Positions 55,243-63,956 of a stretch of 64,000 bases of DNA are shown here, piece after piece. This stretch comes from Pelagibius sp050043265 (GTDB lineage Bacteria > Pseudomonadota > Alphaproteobacteria > Kiloniellales > Kiloniellaceae). The notes below the pieces were generated by a model. That model searched no databases, had not been told where the DNA came from, and was given only the letters and a program-made list of their open reading frames with translations. The translations under genes and the position numbers were made by a program. The DNA lies in NCBI GenBank assembly GCA_050043265.1, contig JBHJIR010000025.1, positions 1 to 64,000 of the forward strand. The letters run 5' to 3'. Numbering within the stretch: the first letter of the stretch is position 1; every line of letters starts with the position of its first letter.

Positions 55243-55274
55243 CGTCACCCTCGGGCTTGTTCCGAGCGTGACGG
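55243..55274. repeat. rearranged REP-like element
   Basis: GTCACCCTCGGGCTTGTTCCGAGCGTGACGG combines the left half of a B element with the right end of an A element, giving a short palindrome (TCAC...GTGA) between convergent genes. Confidence 0.6.
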
Positions 55275-55283
55275 TGGAGGGGA

Positions 55284-55877
55284 TCAAATCAGCGCCAGTG
55301 CCACCGAGACCACCAGCAGGATGGCAAAGGTGACGTTGGCGATGCGGCTTTTGCCGGGATCGTGCAAAGCCTTGGCGATCAGGGCGCCGAACACCAGCCA
55401 GATCGAATTCACCAGGACGATGACCAGGGTGAGGGCCGCGATCTTCACCGCCGCATCGGCGGCGAGGTTGCCCTCGATCACGCTATGTCCCGCATAGACC
55501 GCGCCGATGGCCGAGAAGGCTTTCGGGTTGGCGATGGCCAGGAAGAAGCCGCCGGGAAAGGCCGGCGCCTTGGCCGCGGCGGCGTCCTGGGCCAGCGGCG
55601 GCGCTGTGGCGATGCGCCAGGCCAGATACAGAATGTAGGCGGCGGCCAGGATCGTGATGACGGTAGCCAGCGCCGGGACGGCGAGGATCGCCGCCGTCAC
55701 GCCGCTGGCGATCAGCAGCAGCACCCCGGCGGTGCCGGCGATGATTCCGAAAAGGTAGGGCAGGCCGCGGCGCGGGCCGAAGCTGGCACCCACGGCGGCG
55801 GTGCTGAGCGTGGCCGGGCCGGGGCTGCCCATCAGCGGCAGCGCGGCGAGCCATAGCAGGACGAGGTTGGCGAGCAT
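55284..55877 (-). CDS. LysE-family translocator
   Basis: The 197-residue protein has six helices and the LysE signature ALPLMGSPGPATLSTAAVGASFG near the start, with FFLAIANPKAFSAIGAVYAG in the middle. It probably exports an amino acid or homoserine lactone-like compound. The ATG at 55877 is chosen; the longer frame reads through the promoter into AraC. It is divergent from an AraC-family regulator 69 nt away, which probably controls it. Confidence 0.88.
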   Translation of the reverse strand: MLANLVLLWLAALPLMGSPGPATLSTAAVGASFGPRRGLPYLFGIIAGTAGVLLLIASGVTAAILAVPALATVITILAAAYILYLAWRIATAPPLAQDAAAAKAPAFPGGFFLAIANPKAFSAIGAVYAGHSVIEGNLAADAAVKIAALTLVIVLVNSIWLVFGALIAKALHDPGKSRIANVTFAILLVVSVALALI

Positions 55878-55946
55878 GCTGTGCCTTTTGTAATCCTGCG
55901 CTAGGGTAGGCCCCGGTTCGGCACCGGTCTTGAAGGATTGTGCGTG

Positions 55947-56771
55947 ATGGTTCAGGTACCGCAGAAGGCCCAGGCACGGCAGACGGAATGGCTGCGCTAC
56001 CGCGCGTCGGCGCCCGGCCTCGACTGGGCCGAGGCGGCCTTCGTCGGCCACCGCTTCTCACCGCACCGCCACGACACCTACGCCATCGGCGTGACCACCC
56101 GCGGCGTCCAGGCCTTCACCTATCGCGGCGCGGCCCGGGCGTCCTGCCCCGGCGACGCCTTCGTGCTGCACCCCGACGAACTGCACGACGGCGGCCCCGG
56201 CGGGGCGGAGGGTTTCGGCTACAAGATCGTCTATGTCGATCCGGCGTGCATCGCCGCCGCGCTGGGCGGTACCGCGCTGCCTTTCGTGGCGGATCCGGTC
56301 GCGCGGGGGACGGCGATCCGCGCGGCCGTCGCGGCCCTGTTCCCGCACCCCGACGACCCTCAGGAAGACCTGCGGGAGACCGACGCGGTGACGGCGCTGG
56401 CCGGCGTGCTGGCGCGGGCGGCGGGCACCGCCTTGCCGCCTGTCGCGCGCTCGGCGGAACTGGAGCGTGTCCGCGACCGCTTGGTGGACTCCTGCACGGC
56501 GCGTTTTTCCATGGCGGCCCTGGAGCGCGACCACGGCCTCGACCGCTTTACCCTGGCCCGGCAGTTCCGCAAGGCCTACGGCGTCTCGCCCAGCCGCTTC
56601 GTCACCTTGCGCCGCCTCGATATTGCCAAGCGGCAGATCGGTGACGGCTGCACCCTGGCCGTGGCGGCCATCGCCGCCGGCTTCGCCGACCAGGCCCACA
56701 TGACGCGGCAGTTCCGCGCCGCCTTCGGCACCACGCCGGGCAGGTGGCGCGCCCTGCTGCGGGCGGCTTAG
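55947..56771 (+). CDS. AraC-family transcriptional regulator
   Basis: The 274-residue protein has an N-terminal cupin ligand domain (AraC arabinose-binding type; FSPHRHDTYAIGVTTRGVQAFTYRG, HPDELHDGGPGGAEGFGYKIVYVDP) and a C-terminal double helix-turn-helix (about 170-270; SMAALERDHGLDRFTLARQFRKAYGVSPSRFV, AAIAAGFADQAHMTRQFRAAFGTTPGRW). LysE-linked AraC proteins of this type sense the exported metabolite. Alternative TTG (55938) and GTG (55944) starts exist; AAGGA is 9 nt before the ATG. Confidence 0.88.
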   Translation: MVQVPQKAQARQTEWLRYRASAPGLDWAEAAFVGHRFSPHRHDTYAIGVTTRGVQAFTYRGAARASCPGDAFVLHPDELHDGGPGGAEGFGYKIVYVDPACIAAALGGTALPFVADPVARGTAIRAAVAALFPHPDDPQEDLRETDAVTALAGVLARAAGTALPPVARSAELERVRDRLVDSCTARFSMAALERDHGLDRFTLARQFRKAYGVSPSRFVTLRRLDIAKRQIGDGCTLAVAAIAAGFADQAHMTRQFRAAFGTTPGRWRALLRAA

Positions 56772-56782
56772 GGGGGAGCGGT

Positions 56783-57541
56783 TCAGGAGGCGCGCAGCCA
56801 CTTCCAGCGCTTGGCCAGGGAGATCGCGCCGGTCGCCCCCAGCAGCACCGCCACCGGCACCAGCACGTAGGGCAGGCCGTGCAGGAACTGGTCGCCGGAC
56901 TCGCTGTAGAAGCGCTCCAGCAGTTCCAGCAGCAGCAGGGCCATCACCGCGTTGGCGACTGTGGTGTAGTCTTTCACCAGCACGCGCTTGAAATTGAAAG
57001 CCATGCCCTGGGTCGCCGCCTTGAGGCGGCTGAGCCTGGGAATCCAGCGCGGCACGTCACGGCAATAGGCGTCATAGCCCGGGCCGAACTTCTGGCGCAG
57101 GAAAAACTCCTCCGCCGCGATGATGCTTTCGTAGATCAGCCAGTAGCTGACGATGCCCGTCACCACGACCGCGGGATGGCCGTGCATCAGGAAGACGCCG
57201 CTGTAGATCAGCATGTTGCCGACGTAGAGCGGATTGCGGCAGGTCCCGAAGAAGCCTTCGGTGACCAGGTTGTCGGCATAGACCTTCTTGTTGAGGCCGC
57301 CGCGCTTGATGTAGGCGAAGCCAATGACGGCGGCGCGGAACAGCAGGCCGCTGAGGGTAATGGCGACGGCCGCCACGTCCTTCCATTCCTCCAGGCTTTC
57401 GCTGCCGAAATACTGCATCGGCGGCCGGAAGGCGATGAAAAGGCCGATCAGGACGACCGGGAAGATGGCGTTGCGGTACTTGAAGAAGAAGTCGCCGATC
57501 CGCACCCAGGCGGACTTGCGCGGCAGCGTGACGTCGGTCAT
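56783..57541 (-). CDS. ICMT/PEMT-like membrane methyltransferase family protein
   Basis: The 252-residue protein has about six helices and the isoprenylcysteine/phospholipid methyltransferase signature: TCRNPLYVGNMLIYSGVF, then ESIIAAEEFFLRQKFGPGYDAYCRDVPRWIP, where the conserved Glu/Arg and Tyr bind SAM. The acceptor could be a lipid or membrane protein. Its ATG overlaps the TGA of the CmoA-like gene (ATGA), so both are made together. That pairing raises the possibility that it uses carboxy-SAM instead of SAM (inference; no evidence in the sequence for altered cofactor residues). Confidence 0.82.
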   Translation of the reverse strand: MTDVTLPRKSAWVRIGDFFFKYRNAIFPVVLIGLFIAFRPPMQYFGSESLEEWKDVAAVAITLSGLLFRAAVIGFAYIKRGGLNKKVYADNLVTEGFFGTCRNPLYVGNMLIYSGVFLMHGHPAVVVTGIVSYWLIYESIIAAEEFFLRQKFGPGYDAYCRDVPRWIPRLSRLKAATQGMAFNFKRVLVKDYTTVANAVMALLLLELLERFYSESGDQFLHGLPYVLVPVAVLLGATGAISLAKRWKWLRAS

Positions 57542-58296
57542 TTGCTGGCGATCAGGCCGCAGAAATTGTACCAGCGGAAGAACACCTCGACATGGTGGAA
57601 GCCGGCGTTTCGCAGCAGCTCGACGTTCTCTTCCAGGCGGTAGGGAATCAGCACGTTCTCCAGCGCCTCGCGCTTCTTGGCGATCTCCATCTCGGAGTAG
57701 CCGTTGCGCCGCTTGAAGTCGTAGTAGTGGTCGATGAACAGGCGGTTGAACAGCGTGTCTTCCGAGGTGATCTTCTCGATCAGCAGCAGGCAGCCGTTGT
57801 CGCGGATGCCATCGTATAGCTGCTTCACGATGCGTTCGCGGTACAGCGGCCGGGCAAACTGCAGGGTCAGCAGCATGGCGACGACGGAGGCGTTTTCCAC
57901 CGGCATGCGCTTGTGGATATCGGCGCAGATCAGCCCATAGGGATGGTGCAGGCCCAGTTGCTCCAGCTTCTCCCCGGCCTGCTTCAGCATCTCCTTGGAG
58001 TTGTCGATGCCGACAAGCTTGGCCTTGGTGCCGCCGATGGCGCGGTCGATCAGCGCCATGGTGGTCCCGGTGGCGCAGCCGATGTCATAGATGTTGGAGC
58101 CGTCGACGGCGAAGTCGCGCACCAGTTCCACCGACATGCGCTGCATCTCGTCGTAGTAGGGGACAGAGCGGCTGACCATGTCGTCGAAGACGGCCGCGAC
58201 CTCCTGATTGAAGGAGAAATCGGATACCTTCTTCGCGGTCTCGAAGACCTTGTCGGTAAGCTCTGCCACTTTGGGATTGATTGCGCGTTCGGCCAT
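57538..58296 (-). CDS. CmoA-like carboxy-S-adenosylmethionine synthase
   Basis: The 252-residue protein is close to CmoA along its length: FNQEVAAVFDDMVSRSVPYYDEM, YDIGCATGTTMALID (motif I), GIDNSKEML, ENASVVAMLLTLQF, and YDFKRRNGYSEMEIAKKREALENVL. The last segment keeps the basic residues (KKRE) that in E. coli include the Cx-SAM carboxylate-binding arginine. CmoA makes Cx-SAM from SAM and prephenate for tRNA wobble uridine modification by CmoB. No cmoB is in this window; the coupled next gene is a membrane methyltransferase. An ordinary SAM methyltransferase cannot be excluded. Confidence 0.8.
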   Translation of the reverse strand: MAERAINPKVAELTDKVFETAKKVSDFSFNQEVAAVFDDMVSRSVPYYDEMQRMSVELVRDFAVDGSNIYDIGCATGTTMALIDRAIGGTKAKLVGIDNSKEMLKQAGEKLEQLGLHHPYGLICADIHKRMPVENASVVAMLLTLQFARPLYRERIVKQLYDGIRDNGCLLLIEKITSEDTLFNRLFIDHYYDFKRRNGYSEMEIAKKREALENVLIPYRLEENVELLRNAGFHHVEVFFRWYNFCGLIASK

Positions 58297-58426
58297 GTTG
58301 GAGCCCCAAGCTCTAGGGGGACAAGCTTACGGGAAGCTGACGCCCGGCCTGAATTCCGGCGGCTGAACGGGACCGCCGTGTGCTTCCTGACCGTCGCCGG
58401 CCGCCCCCGGCGCGCGCCCGGGGGGC

Positions 58427-58456
58427 TTGCTTTTCGCCGTGGCTTCGGCCCATAAG
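58427..58456 (+). promoter_or_regulatory. candidate meaB promoter giving a leaderless transcript
   Basis: TTGCTT (58427-58432), an 18-nt spacer and CATAAG (58451-58456) place the expected transcript start at or next to the ATG at 58463. No strong ribosome site precedes that ATG. Confidence 0.35.
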
Positions 58457-58462
58457 CGGGGC

Positions 58463-59455
58463 ATGAGCACGCTGCAGGGGCAGGGAACGGCCGAGCTGGC
58501 CGGCAAGGTGCGCGCGGGCGACCGCCGCGCCCTGGCGCGCGCCATCACCCTCATCGAATCGACCAAGCCGGAACACGCGGACGCGGCAGAGGCTCTGCTG
58601 GAGGCCCTGCTGCCGGCCAGCGGCAAGTCCGTGCGCATCGGGATCAGCGGCGTGCCCGGGGTCGGCAAGTCGACCTTTATCGAGCGTTTCGGCCTGCACC
58701 TGGTCGCCGCCGGCCATCAGGTCGCGGTGCTGGCGGTCGACCCCTCGTCCAAGGTCAGCGGTGGCTCGATCCTGGGCGACAAGACCCGTATGGAGGAGCT
58801 GTCGCGCCACCCCCAGGCCTTCATCCGCCCATCGCCAACCGGCGGCACCCTGGGCGGCGTCGCCCGGCGCACCCGCGAGGCCATGCTGGTCTGCGAGGCC
58901 GCCGGCTTCGATGTGGTGATCGTCGAGACCGTCGGCGTCGGCCAGTCGGAGACCGTGGTCGCCGAAATGGTCGATATCTTCCTGCTGATGCTGCTGCCCG
59001 GCGGCGGCGACGAACTGCAGGGCATTAAGAAGGGTATCGTCGAACTGGCCGACGCGGTGGTCGTGAACAAGGCCGACGGCGACCTGAAGCCGGCCGCCGA
59101 TCGGGCGGTGGCGGAATACTACGCCGCCCTGGGCCTGCTGCGCGCCGCCAACAAGGACTGGCGGCCCCCTGTGTTGAAGTGCTCGTCCCTGCTGGACGAG
59201 GGCGTCGAGGCGGTCTGGGAGACCGTGCAGGAGCATCGGGGGGTCATGGAGGCCAGCGGCGCCCGCGCCGCCAAGCGGGCGGCCCAGGCCGGCGCCTGGA
59301 TGTGGGCCGAGATCGCCGACGGCCTGATGCGCCGCTTCAAGGCCCATCCGGAGGTCGCGCGCGAACTCCAGGGCCTGGAACGCGCGGTCCGCGCCGGCAA
59401 GACCACCCCGGCCGCCGCGGCCCGCCGCCTGGTGGGGCTGTTCAGTCGAGATTAA
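58463..59455 (+). CDS. meaB: methylmalonyl-CoA mutase-associated GTPase MeaB (ArgK type)
   Basis: The 330-residue G3E GTPase loads and protects the cobalamin cofactor of methylmalonyl-CoA mutase. It has Walker A GVPGVGKS at 63-70, VLAVDPSSKVSGGSILGDKTRM (base and switch region), DVVIVETVGVGQSE (Walker B/switch), and the NKAD base motif in VVVNKADGDL. The C-terminal dimer arm is complete. The mutase gene is 5 kb upstream on the same strand. It is divergent from the CmoA-like gene. Confidence 0.94.
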   Translation: MSTLQGQGTAELAGKVRAGDRRALARAITLIESTKPEHADAAEALLEALLPASGKSVRIGISGVPGVGKSTFIERFGLHLVAAGHQVAVLAVDPSSKVSGGSILGDKTRMEELSRHPQAFIRPSPTGGTLGGVARRTREAMLVCEAAGFDVVIVETVGVGQSETVVAEMVDIFLLMLLPGGGDELQGIKKGIVELADAVVVNKADGDLKPAADRAVAEYYAALGLLRAANKDWRPPVLKCSSLLDEGVEAVWETVQEHRGVMEASGARAAKRAAQAGAWMWAEIADGLMRRFKAHPEVARELQGLERAVRAGKTTPAAAARRLVGLFSRD

Positions 59456-59504
59456 CTTGATTTCAAGGTAATTTCGACACGAATGATGAATCCCGGGATT
59501 CGGC

Positions 59505-59533
59505 TTGACCACCGGGCGCTGCTGCCGTAAAAC
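59505..59533 (+). promoter_or_regulatory. rpmB promoter
   Basis: TTGACC (59505-59510), a 17-nt spacer and TAAAAC (59528-59533) form a good sigma-70-type promoter about 105 nt before rpmB. Confidence 0.5.
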
Positions 59534-59637
59534 CCAGCCCGCACCGGGTGGTCCGCCGCCCGGTATCCCATTTTAATGGCCCTTGCGCCTGCCGGGACGA
59601 TCCCCGGGGCCGGGCTGCAGACCTAGGATTTGCGATC

Positions 59638-59940
59638 ATGGCACGACGTTGCGACTTTACCGGCAAGGGCGTTCAGACCGGCAACAACGTGAGCCACGCC
59701 AACAACAAGACGCGCCGGCGCTTCCTGCCGAACCTGCAGGATGTCAGCCTGATGAGCGACGTGCTGGGCACCACCATCCAGGTGCGCCTGTCGACCCGCG
59801 CCATCCGCACGGTTGAGAAGCGCGGCGGCATCGACGCCTACCTGCTGTCGACGCCGGAGACCAAGCTCGGCGACAAGGCCCGCGAGATGCGCCGCCGCAT
59901 CAAGAAGGCCACCGAGAAGCAGGCCGCCAGCGCCGCCTGA
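59638..59940 (+). CDS. rpmB: 50S ribosomal protein L28
   Basis: The 100-residue protein begins MARRCDFTGKGVQTGNNVSHANNKTRRRFLPNLQ, diagnostic of alphaproteobacterial L28 (about 95-100 residues, longer than the 78-residue E. coli form). The C-terminus is a basic helix. AGGA lies about 8 nt before the ATG. It is monocistronic, with a classic terminator directly after. No rpmG follows. Confidence 0.97.
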   Translation: MARRCDFTGKGVQTGNNVSHANNKTRRRFLPNLQDVSLMSDVLGTTIQVRLSTRAIRTVEKRGGIDAYLLSTPETKLGDKAREMRRRIKKATEKQAASAA

Positions 59941-59965
59941 GCTTCCGGCTCCCCTGACGTTTCGT

Positions 59966-59991
59966 AAAAGGCCCGCCTCGGCGGGCCTTTT
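59966..59991 (+). terminator. rho-independent terminator after rpmB
   Basis: AAAAGGCCCGCC and GGCGGGCCTTTT are perfect 12-bp arms, followed by TGCTTTTTGG. The A-tract before and T-tract after make it usable in both directions, so it may also end the convergent esterase-like transcript. Confidence 0.92.
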
Positions 59992-60004
59992 GCTTTTTGG
60001 CAGG

Positions 60005-60994
60005 TCAGTTCCCCACCAGCTCGAACTGCACGATCAGCGTCCGTTGCAGCAGGTTGAAGTTGTCGTCGGACAGCAGGGTGATGCGGGTGGTGCCGTCGGG
60101 CGCGGTGTGAACCGCCATGCCCTCGAAGTTGTCGAGGGTCAGCGGCGGCCGGAGTTCGGCGATCTCGGTGCCTTCCAGCAGGGCGCCGGGCCGGATCGAC
60201 GCCAGCGGGATGCGCCGCAGGCGCACGCCGAGGCCGCCAAGCCAGGTGAAGCGGCGCTCCAGCAGGATCACGTCGCCGTCGGGTAGCTGCGCCGCGGCGG
60301 TGGGGACGAAGAGGCCCTTGGGCTGCAGTGTCAGGTTCTGCCACTGCCCGGCCGGGTCGCGCAGGTAGACCGCATAGCTGTCGCCGACACTCTGGCCCTC
60401 AGTAAAGGCGAGCAGGCGGCCCCCGGCCAGGGCGACCAGCGCCTCGACGCCGGCATTGGTGTCGGCGCCGGCCAGCCCCACGGGGGCGGTGAGCGCTTCG
60501 GGGACGCTGTCGAGCGTACCCTCCGGGAACAGCAGGAAGCGGTGATGGTGCTCGAAGGCAACCGCCAGGCTGCCGTCGGCCCGACTGCCGTCGGCCAGGC
60601 GGGTCAGGGCCTCGGCATCCTGCTCGTCCTTGCCGGCGAGCGGCAGGCCGGTTGGTCCGCGCAGGGCGCCGCTGCGGGCCTCCCCGATGCCGGCGAGATG
60701 GCCGGCGCCGTCGTAGGCAAGGCGCGCGGTGACCCAGCGGCCCGCGTCGCTGATCGCCGTCAGGCTTCGCCCGTCGGGCGACAGCACCAGGCCGGAGAGG
60801 CCGCCGAAGCGCCGAGCGTCGGAGGAGAGGGCAAGGCCGCCACGCCAGACGAGACCGCCGATGCTCTGCTGCGCCTTGTCCTCCGGATTGAGCGTCAGCG
60901 GCTGCCCGGCAAGAGGAAGCGGTGTCTGCGCGGCGGCCCCGGCGGCCGCGACGACGCAGCTCAGCAGGACGGCGGCGAGAAAACGGCGCGGCAG
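60005..60994 (-). CDS. secreted esterase-like phytase-family protein
   Basis: The frame encodes about 329 residues: a signal peptide (LPRRFLAAVLLSCVVAAAGAAAQ) and a beta-propeller-like domain with GGLSGLVLSPDGRSLTAISDAGRW, DNFEGMAVH and LLSDDNFNLLQRTLIVQFEL, matching the esterase-like activity of phytase family. The substrate is unknown. The conserved N-terminus and signal peptide lie upstream of the first GTG (60787), but no ATG, GTG or TTG exists in frame before a stop at 61096. CTG at 60994 is the best candidate start. It lies right after the cobT stop (60999), suggesting coupling. A mutated start codon is an alternative. Confidence 0.72.
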   Translation of the reverse strand: MPRRFLAAVLLSCVVAAAGAAAQTPLPLAGQPLTLNPEDKAQQSIGGLVWRGGLALSSDARRFGGLSGLVLSPDGRSLTAISDAGRWVTARLAYDGAGHLAGIGEARSGALRGPTGLPLAGKDEQDAEALTRLADGSRADGSLAVAFEHHHRFLLFPEGTLDSVPEALTAPVGLAGADTNAGVEALVALAGGRLLAFTEGQSVGDSYAVYLRDPAGQWQNLTLQPKGLFVPTAAAQLPDGDVILLERRFTWLGGLGVRLRRIPLASIRPGALLEGTEIAELRPPLTLDNFEGMAVHTAPDGTTRITLLSDDNFNLLQRTLIVQFELVGN

Positions 60995-60998
60995 CGGC

Positions 60999-62882
60999 TT
61001 AGTGCAGCTTGGTGCCGCCGGGGGCGCCGCGGGGCGCGCGGCGGACCGGGCCGGCGGCGCGCTCTTCCTCGAACAGCTCGGCGAGCTTTTCCATCACCGT
61101 GCCGCCCAGTTGCTCGGCGTCGACGATGGTGACGGCGCGGCGGTAGTAGCGGGTCACGTCGTGGCCGATGCCGATGGCCAGCAGTTCCACCGGCGAGCGG
61201 TTCTCGATGTAGGCGATGACCTCGCGCAGGTGGCGCTCCAGGTAGTTGCCCGGGTTCACCGACAGGGTGGAGTCGTCGACCGGCGCGCCGTCGGAGATCA
61301 CCATCAGGATGCGGCGCTGCTCGGGCCGCGCGATCAGGCGGTTGTGCGCCCACAGCAGGGCCTCGCCGTCGATGTTTTCCTTCAGGATGCCTTCGCGCAG
61401 CATCAGGCCCAGGTTCTTGCGGGCGCGGCGCCAGGGGGCGTCGGCGCTCTTGTAGACGATGTGGCGCAGGTCGTTCAGGCGTCCGGGGTTGGGCGGTTTG
61501 CCGGCACCGATCCAGCGTTCGCGGGCCTGGCCGCCTTTCCACATGCGGGTGGTGAAGCCCAGGATCTCGACCTTCACGCCGCAGCGCTCCAGGGTGCGCG
61601 CCAGGATGTCGGCGCTCATGGCGGCGACGGTGATGGGCCGTCCGCGCATCGATCCGGAGTTGTCGATCAGCAGGCTGACCACGGTGTCGCGGAACTCGGT
61701 ATCGCGTTCCTGCTTGTAGGACAGCGAGTGCGTGGGGTCCACGATCACGCGGGCCAGCCGCGCGCTGTCCAGCATGCCCTCTTCCAGGTTGAAGTCCCAG
61801 GCGCGGGTCTGCATGGCCAGCAGTCGGCGTTGCAGCCGGTTGGCCAGCCGCGCGATGACGCCCTGCAGGTGGGCGAGCTGCTGGTCCAGCAGCTGGCGCA
61901 GGCGGGTCAGCTCGTCGGGATCGCAGAGCTCTTCGGCCTCGATCGTCTCGTCGAAGTCGGTGGTGAAGGCGTGGTAGGGCGCGTTGGCCTGGGCGTTGTG
62001 GCCGAACAGCTCGGGCATCTGGCCGGGGCGGCCGGGGTCGTCCTCGCCCTCGCCTTCCATCATATCGCTGTCGGCCTCGGCGGCCTGCGGATTGGCGTCT
62101 TCCGACTGGTCGCCTTCGCTGTCCTCGCCGTCCATGGAGGTCGGCGTCTCGGCGCTCTCGTCGCCGTCGGTCTGGGTGCCGGAGTTGTCCTGGTCGGCCT
62201 CGTCCTTTTGCTGGTCGTCCTGCTCGTCGTCCTGTTCCAGCTCGTCTTCCAGGCCGATGTCGATGTCGAGGTGCTGCAGCATGTCGCGCACCTTCTCGGC
62301 GAACTGCGCCTGGTCGCCGGCGCGCCGGCCCAGTTCCTTGATGTCCTGCAGCACGTCGGCGCCCAGCACCGGCCGCCACAGGTCGACCACGGCGCGTGTC
62401 GCCGGCGGCAGCGCCGCGCCGCTCATCGCCTCGCGCGCCATCAGGCGCAGCGCCTCGGCCAGCGGCACGTCCTCGCGGCTCTGCGCGCGGGTCAGGCCGC
62501 GCACGCGGTATTGTTCCTCCAGCGCGGCATCCAGATTGTGCGCCACGCCGCACATGCGCCGCATGCCCAGCGCTTCGCAGCGCGCCTGTTCGATGGCGTC
62601 GAAAATCTCGCGGGCTTCCTGGGAGCGCGGCCGCGTGTGGGCGTGCAGGCCGCCGTCGTGGTGGCGCAGGCGCAGGGCGGCGGCGTCGGCCTCGCCGCGC
62701 ACCAGGGCGGCATCCTCGGCGGGCAAGGAGCGGGCCGGCAGCGTGACCTTCACTTCCTTGCCGACCAGTCCCTGGCCGCGCGGCGCGTAGGTCACGTTGA
62801 TGTCGTCGCGCTAGGCGATGGCACGCACCGTCGCGGCGGTGGTGCGCCTGAAGACGTCGAGCGGATTTTCCGGCTGGCTCAT
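60999..62882 (-). CDS. cobT: cobaltochelatase subunit CobT, with amber codon 24
   Basis: CobT works with CobS and CobN to insert cobalt into hydrogenobyrinic acid diamide in aerobic B12 synthesis. The full frame from ATG 62882 encodes 627 residues: MSQPENPLDVFRRTTAA at the start, a highly acidic middle (about 210-300) and a C-terminal von Willebrand A domain with the metal site DNSGSM. Codon 24 is TAG (62811-62813) in RAIA-stop-RDDINVTYAP, where CobT normally has Glu (RAIAERDDINV). GAG to TAG is one change. Restart at GTG 62795 would give 598 residues lacking the conserved N-terminus; no ribosome site precedes it. It starts 11 nt after cobS. Confidence 0.9.
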
Positions 62883-62892
62883 ATGCGCGCGA

Positions 62893-63897
62893 TCAGGTGA
62901 GGTGCGCCTTGACTCCGGACTCCGGCAACTCGGTGCCGAAGCAGCGCTGATAGTATTCCGCCACCACCGGCCGTTCGATCTCGTCGCACTTGTTCAGGAA
63001 GGTGACCCGGAAGGCGAAGCCGACGTCGCCGAAGATGCGCGCGTTCTCGGCCCAGGAGATGACCGTACGCGGGCGCATCACCGTCGAGATGTCGCCGTTG
63101 ATGAAGCCGCTGCGCGTCAGGTCGGCCAGCGCCACCATGGCGGAGATCTTCTCGCGGCCCTCGGCGGTGTCGTAGTCCGGCGACTTGGCCAGCACGATCT
63201 CGGATTCCTCGTCATGCGGCAGGTAGTTCAGCGTCGTCACGATGTTCCAGCGGTCCATCTGGCCCTGGTTGATCTGCTGGGTGCCGTGGTACAGGCCGGT
63301 GGTGTCGCCCAGGCCGATGGTGTTGGTGGTGGAGAACAGGCGGAAGGCCGGGTGCGGCCGGATCACGCGGTTCTGGTCCAGCAGGGTCAGCTTGCCCTCG
63401 ACCTCCAGCACGCGCTGGATGACGAACATCACATCCGGACGGCCGGCGTCGTACTCGTCGAACACCAGCGCGGTGGGGCGCTGCAGCGCCCAGGGCAGCA
63501 GGCCCTCGCGGAACTCGGTGATCTGCTTGCCTTCTTTCAGGACGATGGCGTCCTTGCCGACCAGGTCGATACGGCTGATGTGGCTGTCCAGGTTCACGCG
63601 GATGCAGGGCCAGTTGAGGCGGGCGGAGACCTGTTCGATGTGGGTCGATTTGCCGGTGCCGTGGTAGCCCTGAATCATGACCCGCCGGTTATGGGCGAAG
63701 CCGGCCAGGATCGCCAGGGTGGTGTCGTGGTCGAAGCGGTAGGTCTCGTCCACCTCCGGCACGTAGTCGCTGGACTGGCTGAAGGCCGGCACCTGCAAAT
63801 CGCAATCGATGCCAAAGGTCTGGCGCACCGAAACTTCGATGTCGGGGCCGCCCGCGGGCATCTCGCCGGCGCTCGTCGTGGGGTCTGCAGAAGCCAT
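62893..63897 (-). CDS. cobS: cobaltochelatase subunit CobS
   Basis: The 334-residue AAA+ ATPase is the motor subunit of the aerobic cobaltochelatase. It has Walker A GYHGTGKSTHIEQ (about 79-91), Walker B ALVFDEYDAG, a sensor 1 region (RLFSTTNTIGLGDTTGLYHGTQ) and the CobS N-terminal MP/DxxYxF segment VPEVDETYRFD. It forms a hexamer with CobT. The cobS-cobT order is the usual one in alphaproteobacteria, with a J-domain protein gene upstream, as the window edge suggests here. Confidence 0.95.
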   Translation of the reverse strand: MASADPTTSAGEMPAGGPDIEVSVRQTFGIDCDLQVPAFSQSSDYVPEVDETYRFDHDTTLAILAGFAHNRRVMIQGYHGTGKSTHIEQVSARLNWPCIRVNLDSHISRIDLVGKDAIVLKEGKQITEFREGLLPWALQRPTALVFDEYDAGRPDVMFVIQRVLEVEGKLTLLDQNRVIRPHPAFRLFSTTNTIGLGDTTGLYHGTQQINQGQMDRWNIVTTLNYLPHDEESEIVLAKSPDYDTAEGREKISAMVALADLTRSGFINGDISTVMRPRTVISWAENARIFGDVGFAFRVTFLNKCDEIERPVVAEYYQRCFGTELPESGVKAHLT

Positions 63898-63956
63898 GAG
63901 GTAGGAATTCCGTCGTTTAAGATGAAAGAGTTAGCCGGCAACATCCCTGTTGAACA

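Noticed and set aside
53331..62882. Reassignment of TAG to an amino acid in this organism
   Set aside because: TAG ends many intact genes here (ynjB, the protease, the GIY-YIG gene, usg, TerB, HxlR) at the expected family lengths, so a general recoding is not supported. Local suppression remains open.
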